Origin: Caballeronia insecticola
GTDB taxonomy: Bacteria; Pseudomonadota; Gammaproteobacteria; Burkholderiales; Burkholderiaceae
Length of the DNA: 64,000 nt
Reading direction: 5' to 3'
NCBI RefSeq assembly: GCF_000402035.1
Contig: NC_021295.1
Location: 245,693-309,692, forward strand
The position numbers were made by a program, and so were the translations under genes. Below, piece after piece: positions 1-9,221 of this stretch. The notes under the pieces were generated by a model. That model was not told where the DNA came from, ran no database searches, and worked only from the letters and a program-made list of their open reading frames with translations. Numbering within the stretch: position 1 is the stretch's first letter; each line of letters opens with the position of its first letter.

Positions 1-506
1 GCGATACGCCGCTGCAATTCATGATCGCGATCCAGATACTGCCCGCGCGCGTATCCGTGCATGGCGCAACAGCCGAGGAAACCCGCATGTTTGCCGGAGC
101 AGTTGTGATGACGCTGATCGAACGTGGCGCCGCGCGGCGGCAGGTTGTGCTCGCCGTAGCAATCGGGCATGTGCACCCCGCAGCGCAGGTCGGATTCCGT
201 CGCGCCGACCTTTTCGAGCATGCTCGTGACGGCATCGACGTGCACCGCTTCGCCGCCGTGGCTCGCACAGGTCAGCGCGAGTTCGGCAGCGGTGAATCCG
301 AAGTGATCCGGGCCGCCATCGCGGACGAAGGCGAGCGCCTGAAAGGGTTTGAGCGTGGAGCGCGAAAAGACGCTGGCGTAGGGATCGCCGGCATGGGCGA
401 GCAGCGAACCCGCTGCGTCGACGACGGCCACCGAACCCCAGTGGACGCGTTCGACATGCTTGTTGCGGCTGGCAACGGCGAGCGGAACATGGGCGGGAAG
501 CGTCAT
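1..506 (-). CDS. L-asparaginase II family protein, N-terminal part (cut by window edge)
   Basis: The reading frame starts at the ATG at 506 and runs off the left edge, giving 168 residues. The segment HNCSGKHAGFL near residue 145 matches the conserved NCSGKHAG block of the bacterial/plant-type asparaginase II family (PF06089), and the FSRSTLKPFQ and CASHGGE segments also fit that family. Members are thought to hydrolyse L-asparagine to aspartate and ammonia. The C-terminal half is not visible, so completeness cannot be judged. The start is the first ATG before a conserved beginning (MTLPAHVPLAVASRNKHVE). The neighbouring LysR gene at 607 is divergent, which suggests a regulator-target pair, although that is only positional. 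Confidence 0.85.
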   Translation of the reverse strand, partial: MTLPAHVPLAVASRNKHVERVHWGSVAVVDAAGSLLAHAGDPYASVFSRSTLKPFQALAFVRDGGPDHFGFTAAELALTCASHGGEAVHVDAVTSMLEKVGATESDLRCGVHMPDCYGEHNLPPRGATFDQRHHNCSGKHAGFLGCCAMHGYARGQYLDRDHELQRRI

Positions 507-606
507 TGGATTGAAAAAGTGAACTGGACAGAGCGAGTTTAATTATTGCAAAAAACTATGTTCCGGCGTAATTTGGAAAACCGTTTTGCACTGAGCGCAA
601 TACCAA

Positions 607-1635
607 ATGGCTCCGAAAAAGGTGGCGGATACCGGTCTGGATCATCTGGGCGCGATGCGTGCGCTGGTTCGCGTCGTCGAGCTGGGAAGCCTGTCGGCGG
701 CTGCGCGCGAACTCAAGCTCGCGACCTCGACCGTCGCGCGCAAGATCACGGCGCTGGAGGAAATGCTGGGTGTGCCGCTTCTGCATCGGTCGACGCATCA
801 TGTGGCGCTGACCGAAGCCGGCAGTCTCTATCATTCGCGCGCGGTCTCGATGATCGCGGATCTGGACGACACCTTGCGCGTCGTCGCCGAACTCGATGCC
901 GCGCCCAGTGGGCCACTCAAGCTGACGGCGCCGGTGGCGTTCGGCCGCCGCTATCTGGCGCCGCTGGTGGCGCCGTTTCTCGAACGCTATCCCGGCATTC
1001 AGCTCGATCTGCGCCTGACGGATAACCACAACGACATGGTCGCGGGCGGCTTCGACCTCGACATTCACGAAGGTGAGAACTACCTCGACAATCTGATCGT
1101 GCAGCCGATCTCCCGCAACGACAGCATCCTGTGCGCGACACCGGCTTACTTCGCGCGGCGCGGCCGGCCCGCGACGCCTGCCGATCTCGCTCAACACAAC
1201 TGCCTGCGCTATCTGCATCCCGAAGGCGATCCGCGCTGGCATCTGTCCAACGGAAAGGTCACGCAATCCGTCATGCCGCAGGGCAACCTGCAGTCGGACC
1301 ATTCGGAACTGCTGCTCGAAGCGACCTGCGCCGGGCTCGGCATCGCCGAATTCGAAATCTGGCTGGTTCGCGATCTGCTGGTCGACGGCAAGCTCGAATT
1401 AGCGCTGCCCGCTTACCGGCTGGAGAATGCGCTGACCGGCAAGATGATCTATATGGCCTATCTTCCCAATCGCCGGCTTTCGACCAAGGTGCGTGTGCTG
1501 CGTGAGTTTCTCGCGGAACGTCTTCAGGGCATTGGCGAATTGCCGGGCGACCGGGCTATCGCGGTTAACCGTGCGGCGATAAAGACTTCGAATGCGATCG
1601 GAGGAAAAGCGCATTTATCGCGCAGATCAGCATAG
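607..1635 (+). CDS. LysR-family transcriptional regulator
   Basis: A 342-residue protein with the LysR layout. An N-terminal winged helix-turn-helix lies around residues 15-75 (LGSLSAAARELKLATSTVAR, then an ALEEMLGVPLLHRS wing), followed by a substrate-binding effector domain from about residue 95. The last 25 residues after the usual end are basic and low in complexity, so the protein is somewhat long for the family (about 300). It belongs to the CrgA-like branch with short effector-domain loops. It is divergent from the asparaginase gene on its left and may control it. No ligand can be inferred. The ATG at 607 has no strong ribosome site. An internal ATG at 655 is an alternative but would remove part of the first helix. 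Confidence 0.88.
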   Translation: MAPKKVADTGLDHLGAMRALVRVVELGSLSAAARELKLATSTVARKITALEEMLGVPLLHRSTHHVALTEAGSLYHSRAVSMIADLDDTLRVVAELDAAPSGPLKLTAPVAFGRRYLAPLVAPFLERYPGIQLDLRLTDNHNDMVAGGFDLDIHEGENYLDNLIVQPISRNDSILCATPAYFARRGRPATPADLAQHNCLRYLHPEGDPRWHLSNGKVTQSVMPQGNLQSDHSELLLEATCAGLGIAEFEIWLVRDLLVDGKLELALPAYRLENALTGKMIYMAYLPNRRLSTKVRVLREFLAERLQGIGELPGDRAIAVNRAAIKTSNAIGGKAHLSRRSA

Positions 1636-1865
1636 CGTGTCGTCGGTGAAGGGATGCCTGCGTGGAACCGTGGACAGTGCGAGTGCATTTCATGCATAAA
1701 GACCTCACAAGAGGATGAAGCGAATCCAGCCTGGATGTCTTCGCTGGCCGCTCCGCGGCATTTGCCACCACCGGTCACCTGATGCCTGAGGTCTGTTTCC
1801 GTGCCACCTGTGACGCAACAGTCAGCAGGTAGCGTGACCCTGTGGCATCGCGCAGACGCGCCGGC

Positions 1866-3329
1866 TCACTGCGAGATCTGCTCCAGACTCAGGCCGCGCA
1901 CGCGCGGGCCGAATGCGACGATCGTGATGAACACGACCAGCATCGATCCGGCAATCAGCGCGAACACGCCTGGCACGCCGAGATGCCGCAGAAAGAACGC
2001 GATCAGGAAGCCCGACAACATCGCGCTGACGCGGCTGGCCGAGTAGACCATGCCGATGGCGCGTGCGCGGATGTGAGTCGGAAACAGCTCGGCCTGATAG
2101 GTCCGGTAGGAGAACGTCATGCAGTTCGCGGCCAGCGTCATCAACAGTCCCATCGCGACCACGATCACCGGATCGTGCTGCTGCGCGAAGACGATGCCGA
2201 GCACCGCCATGCTGGTCGCCGATCCGGCGATCAGCCATTTGCGCTCGATGCGATCGGCGACCAGCATGGCAAGCAGCGGACCGAGGGGACTCGCGATCGC
2301 GATGATGAACGAGTACATCAGGCTGTGCGTCAACGCGACGCCTTTTTCGGCGAGCAAGGTCGGGACCCAGCTCGCAAAGCCGTAGTATCCGATCGACTGA
2401 AAAAAGTTGGAGACGATCAACATGAGGGTGCGCTTGCGATACCGGGCATGCCACGGGCCGACTTCCTCGGGCGCGGTCTCGGGCCGGGCCGGCACGGCCG
2501 ACGCAACCACCGCGGGCAACGGCTTCCCGGTGACCCTCTCGATCTTCGCCTCGATCCGCGCCACGATGTGTTCGGCCTCCTGCCCGCGACCTTGCTGAAT
2601 CAGCCAGCGAGGACTCTCCGGCAATCCCAGCCGGACGATCCAGACGAGCACCGCGCCCGCGCAACCGATCCACACGACCCATCGCCAGCCGTCGAAGCCG
2701 AACGGCGCAATCGGCACCAGTTGCCATGATAGGAACGCGATCGTCGGAATAGAGGTGTACTGGATGGACTGCAGGAACGCGAAGGCTCGCCCGCGCATGC
2801 GCGCCGGGACGAATTCGGAGACGTAGGTATCGATCGTGACGAGTTCGGCGCCCACGCCGATGCCCGCGATCACGCGCCAGAACACGATCCACACCGCATC
2901 GGTCTGCACCGACATGATGGCCGCGGCGAACGTGTAGCAGAGCAGCGCGCCCACGAAGACTTTGCGCCGGCCTAGCCTGTCGGCGATGAACGCGACCCCG
3001 ATCGTGCCGATGAACAAGCCGAGAAAGAGCGCCGCGACGAACGCGCCGAGACCGTGCAGGTCGAAGATCGTCGCGGTCGTTTTGGCGAAGATGCCGGCTT
3101 TGACCAGCCCCGGACCGATATACGCGGTCAGGAACATGTCGTAGATCTCGAACCAGCCGCCGAGCGCCAGCATGCTGATGAGGAACCAGACCGGCCGGCT
3201 GGCCGGCAAGCGGTCGAGACGGTCGGATATCCCGCGGCCGACGGTGCGGCGCGTATCCGCGAGCGCCTCCTCGACATCGGTGGATGGGCTCATGCCGCGC
3301 GCGAGAGAAACGTCGATGGGTCCGTGCAT
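1866..3329 (-). CDS. MFS transporter, metabolite:H+ symporter type
   Basis: A 487-residue membrane protein with about twelve hydrophobic segments starting near residue 47. It carries the loop motif IADRLGRRKVFVGALL (the MFS A-motif) and GLPESPRWLIQQGR in the central loop, which is the sugar/metabolite-porter signature. A long cytoplasmic N-terminus precedes helix 1. The start is supported by GGAG twelve bases upstream. It is the last gene of a minus-strand operon with a dehydrogenase, an RraA-type aldolase, an amidohydrolase and a second MFS carrier, so uptake of the pathway substrate (an organic or aromatic acid) is the likely job. The exact substrate is not visible. Confidence 0.85.
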   Translation of the reverse strand: MHGPIDVSLARGMSPSTDVEEALADTRRTVGRGISDRLDRLPASRPVWFLISMLALGGWFEIYDMFLTAYIGPGLVKAGIFAKTTATIFDLHGLGAFVAALFLGLFIGTIGVAFIADRLGRRKVFVGALLCYTFAAAIMSVQTDAVWIVFWRVIAGIGVGAELVTIDTYVSEFVPARMRGRAFAFLQSIQYTSIPTIAFLSWQLVPIAPFGFDGWRWVVWIGCAGAVLVWIVRLGLPESPRWLIQQGRGQEAEHIVARIEAKIERVTGKPLPAVVASAVPARPETAPEEVGPWHARYRKRTLMLIVSNFFQSIGYYGFASWVPTLLAEKGVALTHSLMYSFIIAIASPLGPLLAMLVADRIERKWLIAGSATSMAVLGIVFAQQHDPVIVVAMGLLMTLAANCMTFSYRTYQAELFPTHIRARAIGMVYSASRVSAMLSGFLIAFFLRHLGVPGVFALIAGSMLVVFITIVAFGPRVRGLSLEQISQ

Positions 3330-3359
3330 GGGTTTGTCTCCGAATTGATTCTGCCGTGG

Positions 3360-4712
3360 CTAAGCGGGCTGCGCCCTTTTCCGCGCGACTCGACCGAGCG
3401 CGATGGCAAGACCCGCCGTCATGGCGAGTGCGATGGCCAGCGTGACCAGCCCGGCGGTGAACGACCCGGTCATTTCCTTGACGACGCCGACCATCGCGGG
3501 ACCCGCGAAGCCCGCGCAGTTGGCCACCGCGTTGATGAAGGCGATGCCGCCCGCCGCCGCCGCGCCCGAAAGGAACGTTGGCGGAATCGCCCAGAGCGCC
3601 GTGCGCGCGATGTTCACGCCGATCATCGCAATGGTGATCCCCACGAGCGCCACGCTGACCGACTCCGATACGGCCGACACCATGAAGCCCGCCGCGGCGA
3701 CCGCCGAACTCATGGTCAGGCTCGCCGCATAGTTGCGGCCCTTGTCCATCCGGCGCGCCGCGACCACCATCGCGAGGCCGGCGCACGCATAAGGAATGGT
3801 CGACAGCATGCCCGTCTGGAACATGCCGAGCCCTTCGCGGCGAATGATCTGCGGGAGCCACATGCCGATGCCCGTAATACCGATCGACAAGGTGAACAGC
3901 GCCACCGTCAGCAAGAGCACGCGCGGATCGGTCACGGCCGCGCGGAAGCTGCGCGTGCCGCCTGCCGTGACTTCGCTTTCCAGTTGACGGGCCAGCGCGC
4001 CGCGCTCCTCGCTGCTGAGCCACGTGGCATCCCGGGGTGAATCGGAGAGCGCCGCCCATGCCCAGATACCCAGCACGGCAGCCGGCAAGCCCTGAGCGAT
4101 GAAGAGCCATTGCCAGCCCGACAGACCCATGAAGGCGTCGATGCTCAGCAAGCCCCCCGAGAGCGGCCCGCCGATGACCGACGCGAGCGGAATGCCGAGC
4201 GTGAACCACGCGAGCACCCGTACGCGGTACGCGCGGGGAAACCACGAGGTCAGATAGAACGCGACACCGGGAAAGAAGCCTGCTTCAGCGACCCCGAGCA
4301 CCAGACGCAGCGCATAGAACGAGTGCGGGCCCGCGACGAATGCCGTGGCGGCCGAAAGCAAGCCCCACGTCACCATGATGCGCGACAGCCAGAGCCGCGC
4401 ACCGAAGCGATGCAAGGCCAGATTGCTCGGCACTTCGCAGACCGCGTAGCTAAGAAAGAAGAGTCCGGCGCCCCACCCGAACTGCGCCGGCGTGAGCCCG
4501 AGATCGTGGTTCATCGTCAATGCGGCGAAGCCTACGTTGATGCGGTCCAGATAGCTGAAGATATAGCCGAGCAACAAGACGGGCAGCAGGCGGATGGATG
4601 CCTTGCGCACCGCGCGCTCGCACAATAGGGCGTGTTGTTGCGCTTCTGCTGCCGGAACGCCGATGTCGGCGCATTCGGCCTGGGCAAGCGCATAAGGCGA
4701 AGTCGGCTTCAT
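3360..4712 (-). CDS. MFS transporter, anion:cation symporter (ACS) type
   Basis: A 450-residue protein with twelve predicted membrane helices. The segments LLGYIFSYLDRINVGFAALTMN, VCEVPSNLALHRFGARLW and RLVLGVAEAGFFPGVAFYL are hallmarks of the ACS family, which includes tartrate, phthalate and glucarate permeases. The initiator ATG is preceded by GGAGACAGG. It lies 30 bp upstream of the other MFS gene and 24 bp downstream of the amidohydrolase gene, so it belongs to the same operon. Two carriers of different MFS branches in one operon suggest either two related substrates or uptake of both substrate and intermediate. Substrate choice is inference only. Confidence 0.88.
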   Translation of the reverse strand: MKPTSPYALAQAECADIGVPAAEAQQHALLCERAVRKASIRLLPVLLLGYIFSYLDRINVGFAALTMNHDLGLTPAQFGWGAGLFFLSYAVCEVPSNLALHRFGARLWLSRIMVTWGLLSAATAFVAGPHSFYALRLVLGVAEAGFFPGVAFYLTSWFPRAYRVRVLAWFTLGIPLASVIGGPLSGGLLSIDAFMGLSGWQWLFIAQGLPAAVLGIWAWAALSDSPRDATWLSSEERGALARQLESEVTAGGTRSFRAAVTDPRVLLLTVALFTLSIGITGIGMWLPQIIRREGLGMFQTGMLSTIPYACAGLAMVVAARRMDKGRNYAASLTMSSAVAAAGFMVSAVSESVSVALVGITIAMIGVNIARTALWAIPPTFLSGAAAAGGIAFINAVANCAGFAGPAMVGVVKEMTGSFTAGLVTLAIALAMTAGLAIALGRVARKRAQPA

Positions 4713-4736
4713 CCTGTCTCCTGTCTGTGATTTCTT

Positions 4737-5606
4737 TTATGGCTGAAAGCGATAGAGGCGCGCGGCGTTATCGACGAGGATGCGGTGGCGCGTGGCCTCG
4801 TCCCGCGCCCATTCCAGCAGATGGTCGAGTTGCTCCGCGTCATCCGGCAGCGACTTCGCCGCGGGATGCGGCCAGTCGCTTCCCCATACGAGGCGATCGG
4901 CACGATGCTCGACCAGCGCGCGGCCGATCCGCACGATGCTGTCGCGCGTCGCTTCCGTGTCGAGATAGGCGGCACTGAGCTTCACCCACGACCGGCCGTT
5001 GTCCAGCAATGCGCACAATGTCCGGAACGCGGGCTGAGACGTGCCTTCGTTGAAGCGCAGACGCCCGAAGTGATCGATGGCGACATCGCACGGCAGGCGC
5101 GCGAGCGTCGGCGCGATCTCGGGCAGTTGCTCGGCGCCGACATGAATCTCCAGATGCCAGCCGCGTTCCGCAAGCGCGGGCGCCAATGACACCGCGTCAT
5201 TCAGCGCCGCTTCACCCGAGCGCACGAGATTGAAGCGCAGGCCCACGATGCCGCCCGCGTCGAGCTCGTTCATGCGCGTGTGACTCACGCCGCTCCCGAC
5301 AACGCCGATGCCTCTCGCCACGTTGCCGGAACGCGCGATTGCGTCCAGCACGCCGGCGTTGTCGTATCCGTAGGTCGAAGGTTGCACGAAGACGTTACGC
5401 GTCGTGCCGAGCCTGCGCCGCAGCGATCCGTAGTCCGAAAGCGCCGCCGCAGGCGGTTTCAGCGCCGCATCGGCCGCGACCGCATAGCGCGGCGAATAGA
5501 CATGCATGTGGCAATCGCACGCAAGCGCCGGCGGCTCGAGGCGCGGCGCCGCGGCTCCGGCGGAGAACGGCACGACGCCGGGCTGAGGTGCTTCTCGTAC
5601 GCTCAT
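4737..5606 (-). CDS. Amidohydrolase-2 family protein, 2-pyrone-4,6-dicarboxylate lactonase-like
   Basis: A 289-residue TIM-barrel hydrolase of the amidohydrolase-related family (PF04909). The metal-site start CDCHMHVY is at residues 29-36, and a later strand gives LVWGSDWPHP near residue 252. The YGSLRRRLGTTRNVFVQPS segment resembles LigI, which opens 2-pyrone-4,6-dicarboxylate in protocatechuate and gallate meta-cleavage. The gene begins 7 bp after the RraA-type gene and has a GAGG ribosome site overlapping that spacer, so the two are likely co-translated. The combination of lactonase-like and CHA-aldolase-like genes is reminiscent of the end of the 4,5-cleavage pathway, but the ring-cleavage and dehydrogenase genes are missing here, so the substrate remains open. 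Confidence 0.82.
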   Translation of the reverse strand: MSVREAPQPGVVPFSAGAAAPRLEPPALACDCHMHVYSPRYAVAADAALKPPAAALSDYGSLRRRLGTTRNVFVQPSTYGYDNAGVLDAIARSGNVARGIGVVGSGVSHTRMNELDAGGIVGLRFNLVRSGEAALNDAVSLAPALAERGWHLEIHVGAEQLPEIAPTLARLPCDVAIDHFGRLRFNEGTSQPAFRTLCALLDNGRSWVKLSAAYLDTEATRDSIVRIGRALVEHRADRLVWGSDWPHPAAKSLPDDAEQLDHLLEWARDEATRHRILVDNAARLYRFQP

Positions 5607-5613
5607 GGCGGCC

Positions 5614-6315
5614 TCAGACGGGACATCCCTTCTTGCGCAGCAACGCGTTGAAGCGCTCGGGGTCCGCCGTGCCGGCGAGGTTGGTCGCGCGAATACCGGC
5701 TTCCTTGTCGGCGTGGGCGCGTACCAGCGGCAGAAGCGCGTCGAGCTGACAGGCCGGGATCGCGATCACGCCATCCGCGTCGCCGAGCACGAGGTCGCCG
5801 GGCGTCACGACCATGCCCGCGCATGAAATCGGCACGTTGACTTCGCCCGGACCTTCCTTGCTCGGGCCGCGGAACGTATGGCCACGCGCGTAGACGGGAA
5901 TGACGCCTTCGGCCCACTCGGCGAGATCGCGAATCGCGCCATCGATCACGAATCCGCCAATCTTTTTCGTCAGCGCCGAGGTGCGCATCAGTCCGCCGAT
6001 CAGCGCCTGCGTGAGATCGCCGCCGCCATCGACGACGATCACATCGCCCGGCCCGGCCATTTCGATCGCCTTGTGAATCATCATGTTGTCGCCGGGGCGC
6101 ACGCGTACCGTGAGCGCCGGGCCGCACATCGTGAGCGACAGCGAGTGGTGATACGCGCTCAGACCCATCGCGCCGACGCTGCGGCCCATGCAGTCGCCGG
6201 CATGCGCGACCGGCACGGTACGGAAGGCCTCGACCTGGGCCGCGGACGGCACGCATGCGCGATCGCCGATAAAGAAACCCGCGGGCCAGCCGGCCCGATT
6301 CTGAACAGCGCTCAT
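5614..6315 (-). CDS. RraA-like protein, probable 4-hydroxy-4-methyl-2-oxoglutarate / CHA aldolase
   Basis: A 233-residue protein of the RraA fold (PF03737). The core GDVIVVDGGGDLTQALIGGLM is followed by GGFVIDGAIRD near residue 145, the conserved G-x-DG-x-x-RD site that binds divalent metal and substrate in HMG/CHA aldolases such as GalC/LigK. Those enzymes split 4-carboxy-4-hydroxy-2-oxoadipate to pyruvate and oxaloacetate. Its ATG overlaps the stop of the dehydrogenase gene by four bases (ATGA), indicating translational coupling. With the downstream lactonase-like gene this suggests a route ending in central keto acids. A role as an RNase E inhibitor is unlikely in this context. Confidence 0.82.
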   Translation of the reverse strand: MSAVQNRAGWPAGFFIGDRACVPSAAQVEAFRTVPVAHAGDCMGRSVGAMGLSAYHHSLSLTMCGPALTVRVRPGDNMMIHKAIEMAGPGDVIVVDGGGDLTQALIGGLMRTSALTKKIGGFVIDGAIRDLAEWAEGVIPVYARGHTFRGPSKEGPGEVNVPISCAGMVVTPGDLVLGDADGVIAIPACQLDALLPLVRAHADKEAGIRATNLAGTADPERFNALLRKKGCPV

Positions 6316-7304
6316 GCGATCACCTTCTTGTCGGAGAGGAGCACGTCGGGATTGACGCAGCTCGTTGAATTCGCGGACTCGCCGCGCAGGTAGCTCAGGC
6401 AGGCATCGACGGCCGAGGTCGCGACGGCATCGAGGGCATCGGGCGTCGAACCGCCGACATGCGGCGTCAGGACGACATTGCTCAGATGCGCGAGCGGATC
6501 GTCGGCGCCGAGCGGTTCATGCGCGAAGGTGTCGAGGCCGGCCGCGGCGAGCTTGCCGCGTTTCAACGCGTCGACGAGCGCGGCTTCGTCGATCAGTTCG
6601 CCGCGCGCGGTGTTGATGACGATCGAACCATCGGGCAACGCCTCGATCGCCGCTGCGTCGATCATCCCGCGCGTGTGCGCGTTGACCGGGCAGTGCAGAC
6701 TCAGCACGTTCGATTTCGTCAGGAGCGCCTGCACGGAATTTTCGACCGTGACATGGGCGCCGGCCGTGTCGCGATCGAGCGCCGGATCGAAGACGTGAAC
6801 CTTCATGCCGAGCGCATGGGCAATCTTCGCGACCTGGCGGCCGATCTGGCCGAAGCCAATCAGCCCGAGCGTGCGCCCGTGGAGCTGCATGCCGTCGCCG
6901 GTCCGCGTCCAGCGTCCGGCGCGCAGTTCGCGGTCGAAGTAAGCGACCTTGCGCGCGGCGCCGATCATCAGTCCGATCGTCAGTTCGGCGACCGACGAGG
7001 TGTTCGTGCCGGGCGTCGTGAACACCGGAATGCCGGCCGCCGTCGCGGCCTGGACATCGATGTTGGTCACGCCCACGCCGTGCTTGCAGATCACCCTGAG
7101 CGTGGCGCAGCTTTCGATGGCGGCTCCCGAGAGCAGAACAGTGCGGGAGATCACCGCGTCGATCGGCTGCGAGGCCAGAATGCGCTCGACCTCGTTCGCA
7201 TCCTGCGCATCCTGGATATAGAAGACCTCGCAGCCCGCGTCGGCCAGGGCACGCTGCCCTGCTGCCGCCAGCCTCGGCGCGGTAACGAGAAATCGGTACG
7301 TCAT
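6312..7304 (-). CDS. D-2-hydroxyacid dehydrogenase, phosphoglycerate dehydrogenase-like
   Basis: About 330 residues when read from the ATG at 7304, chosen because CGGAG lies just upstream and the protein then starts MTYRFLVTAPRL. A 16-residue longer form from 7352 is possible but less likely. The NAD-binding motif LGLIGFGQIGR lies near residue 145. Catalytic Arg (NTARGELID), Glu and His (LTPHVGGSTPDA) of the family are present. Members reduce 2-keto acids or oxidise D-2-hydroxy acids with NAD(H). It is the first gene of the operon and faces the LysR gene at 7433 across about 130 bp, so that regulator probably controls it. The substrate is not known. Confidence 0.88.
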   Translation of the reverse strand: MTYRFLVTAPRLAAAGQRALADAGCEVFYIQDAQDANEVERILASQPIDAVISRTVLLSGAAIESCATLRVICKHGVGVTNIDVQAATAAGIPVFTTPGTNTSSVAELTIGLMIGAARKVAYFDRELRAGRWTRTGDGMQLHGRTLGLIGFGQIGRQVAKIAHALGMKVHVFDPALDRDTAGAHVTVENSVQALLTKSNVLSLHCPVNAHTRGMIDAAAIEALPDGSIVINTARGELIDEAALVDALKRGKLAAAGLDTFAHEPLGADDPLAHLSNVVLTPHVGGSTPDALDAVATSAVDACLSYLRGESANSTSCVNPDVLLSDKKVIA

Positions 7305-7432
7305 GAGTGTCTCCGTGATCGGTGTGTCGCCATTGTTCTGCCACGGACTCATAATGTCTATTATCGAATATTCAACAAACGATTCCCGTGAGTTATGATT
7401 TGAATCAACCAGCGCTTTGACGGAGCCGCGGC

Positions 7433-8350
7433 GTGCTGATCAATCTGCAGATGCGCGACCTGATGTACTTTGCGAAAGTCGCCGAACTGGGCCACCTCGG
7501 GCGAGCCTCGCAGGAATTGCATATCACCCAGCCGGCGCTGTCCAAGTGCATCGACCGTCTGGAGACGACTTACGGCGCGGCCTTGTTCGAGCGCAGCGGC
7601 CGGGGCATCCGCCTGACTGACGCGGGCCGCCTGCTGCTCGAGCGCGCTCGCATGATCGAGCGGAGTCTCGACGAAACGCACAGGCAGATTTCATCGCTCG
7701 GAAAGGGGCTGGCGGGTCTCGTCAGAGTCGGCGCCGCCGCCACGATCGCGGAATTCGTCATGCCGGCGGTCTGTCGCGCCATGCTCGAAGAGGCGCCCGA
7801 AGTGGCCGTGGAATTGCAGATCGGCATGAACGACGTGCTGCACGAATCGTTGCGCAAGCGCCTGCTCGACGTCGTCGTCGGCCCGCTTGGGACACGCGAC
7901 GATGCGCTGACGGAAATTCCCATCGCGACGGATGAGGTGGTGGTTGCCGCGAGCGCGTCTCATCCGCTGGCGGGCGCGCATGCGTCACTTCAGGACATGT
8001 CCCGTTACGGATGGGTTTTACCGGCGCGCTCCGTCGCCACCCGCCAATGGCTCGAACGCGTGTTCCTGGCGCATCAGCTCCCACCTCCGCACGCGTCGAT
8101 CATGACGAGCTCGATTGCCGCGGTTCCCCGGCTGATCGCGCAAAGCGGGCTGCTCAGCTTCATTTCGCGACGCAATCTGACTGAGGGTCGCTTCACTCCG
8201 GAACTGGTCGAGGTCTTTAATCCGGAGACCACGATGATCCGGGAATTCGGCGTGGTGCATCTTGACGATGCCTATCTGTCTCCGGCGACCAAGCGTTTCA
8301 TCGAACTGGTAAAAGCCGTCGGACAGATGCAGGCGCCGGGCACGCGATAG
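7433..8350 (+). CDS. LysR-family transcriptional regulator, divergent from the dehydrogenase operon
   Basis: A 305-residue LysR protein. The helix-turn-helix is at about residues 18-60 (GHLGRASQELHITQPALSKC), followed by a long linker helix and a two-lobed effector domain. GTG at 7433 is used as start because CGGAG precedes it. The ATG six codons later (7451) is an alternative. The divergent placement against the five-gene operon at 1866-7304 is the classic arrangement in which the LysR protein binds the shared spacer and activates the operon in response to its substrate or an intermediate. Confidence 0.9.
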   Translation: MLINLQMRDLMYFAKVAELGHLGRASQELHITQPALSKCIDRLETTYGAALFERSGRGIRLTDAGRLLLERARMIERSLDETHRQISSLGKGLAGLVRVGAAATIAEFVMPAVCRAMLEEAPEVAVELQIGMNDVLHESLRKRLLDVVVGPLGTRDDALTEIPIATDEVVVAASASHPLAGAHASLQDMSRYGWVLPARSVATRQWLERVFLAHQLPPPHASIMTSSIAAVPRLIAQSGLLSFISRRNLTEGRFTPELVEVFNPETTMIREFGVVHLDDAYLSPATKRFIELVKAVGQMQAPGTR

Positions 8351-8629
8351 ATTGGCAGAAACCGTATTCAGATTTGGCGAGCGGGTCGAATCTCATGAAG
8401 CACGACTCGCTCTGATCACGCTAAGGCGATTTCTTGTTTTTCAGTGCTTCATTTGAATACAGTATGGCGAGACGATCGGTGGCATCAACCGTCGATGCCG
8501 ATGCCGCTCAATCGCGGAAGATCGACCCTCGCTCTTCCACGACAAAGCGTGGCGTAATACTGCGCGTCGGACGGACATGACCGGACACCTCTGCGTTCGT
8601 GATCTCGCCTACTGCACTTCAAGGGTCGT

Positions 8630-9145
8630 TCACCTCGGCGCGGGGTAGATAGGACCGATGTAATCACGCTTGCCCACGTCAACCCCGCCTTGACTCAGGA
8701 TGGCATAGGCGTTTCCGACGTGAAAATAAACGTTGGGAAAAACCACTTCGATGACGAACCTCTCCGAATCGATTGGCTCTGCGAGCCAGGCGAACTTGAT
8801 CATGCGATCGCTGACATCGGTGAGCGCCTGCCGCGTCACGCCGCGCGCGAACCCGACAATCTCGCGGATAAGCGCGCGCAATCCCGCGATATTCGTCTCT
8901 GATTCCGAAGAACGAAAACGCAGGCCGGTCAGCCCCGCGATGCCGCTTTCCAGATACGTGCAGGCGCTCTGAATCTGGAAGCTGAAAGGGGCCATGTCGG
9001 GGGCCAGTTGCCAGTTCATCAGCACTTCGACATCGAAGCCCTTCAACATGGCGTGACGCTCGGCCTTGGCCATCCACTGATCCATGCGCTCGATAGCCGA
9101 TGCACACTGTTCGATGATTTGACGATGCATGTGTTTCCGTACCAT
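8630..9145 (-). CDS. DUF1993 domain-containing protein
   Basis: A 171-residue soluble protein resembling DUF1993 (PF09351), a DinB-like four-helix family of unknown function. Visible matches are the LKGFDVEVLMNWQLAPDMAPFSFQIQ block near residue 35 and the VVFPNVYFHVGNAYAILSQGGVDVGKRDY C-terminus, where the His and the GVDVGK-Y end are typical. The start could be the first ATG at 9145 or the second Met five codons on, since there is no clear ribosome site for either. It lies in a short gap between other minus-strand genes and has no obvious functional partner. The 279 bp upstream of 8630 down to 8351 hold no gene. Confidence 0.8.
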   Translation of the reverse strand: MVRKHMHRQIIEQCASAIERMDQWMAKAERHAMLKGFDVEVLMNWQLAPDMAPFSFQIQSACTYLESGIAGLTGLRFRSSESETNIAGLRALIREIVGFARGVTRQALTDVSDRMIKFAWLAEPIDSERFVIEVVFPNVYFHVGNAYAILSQGGVDVGKRDYIGPIYPAPR

Positions 9146-9221
9146 TCAAGCAATGCAGATCGGCGTCCAGGCGACGTTGTTGTCGCCATCATGGCGCCGC
9201 GTCCGTAACGTCGTTGAAGCG

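Noticed and set aside
1822..4245. An 807-codon minus-strand open frame
   Set aside because: It overlaps two clear MFS genes in another phase, is extremely Arg/His/Gly-rich and has no membrane helices; it is a GC-rich shadow.
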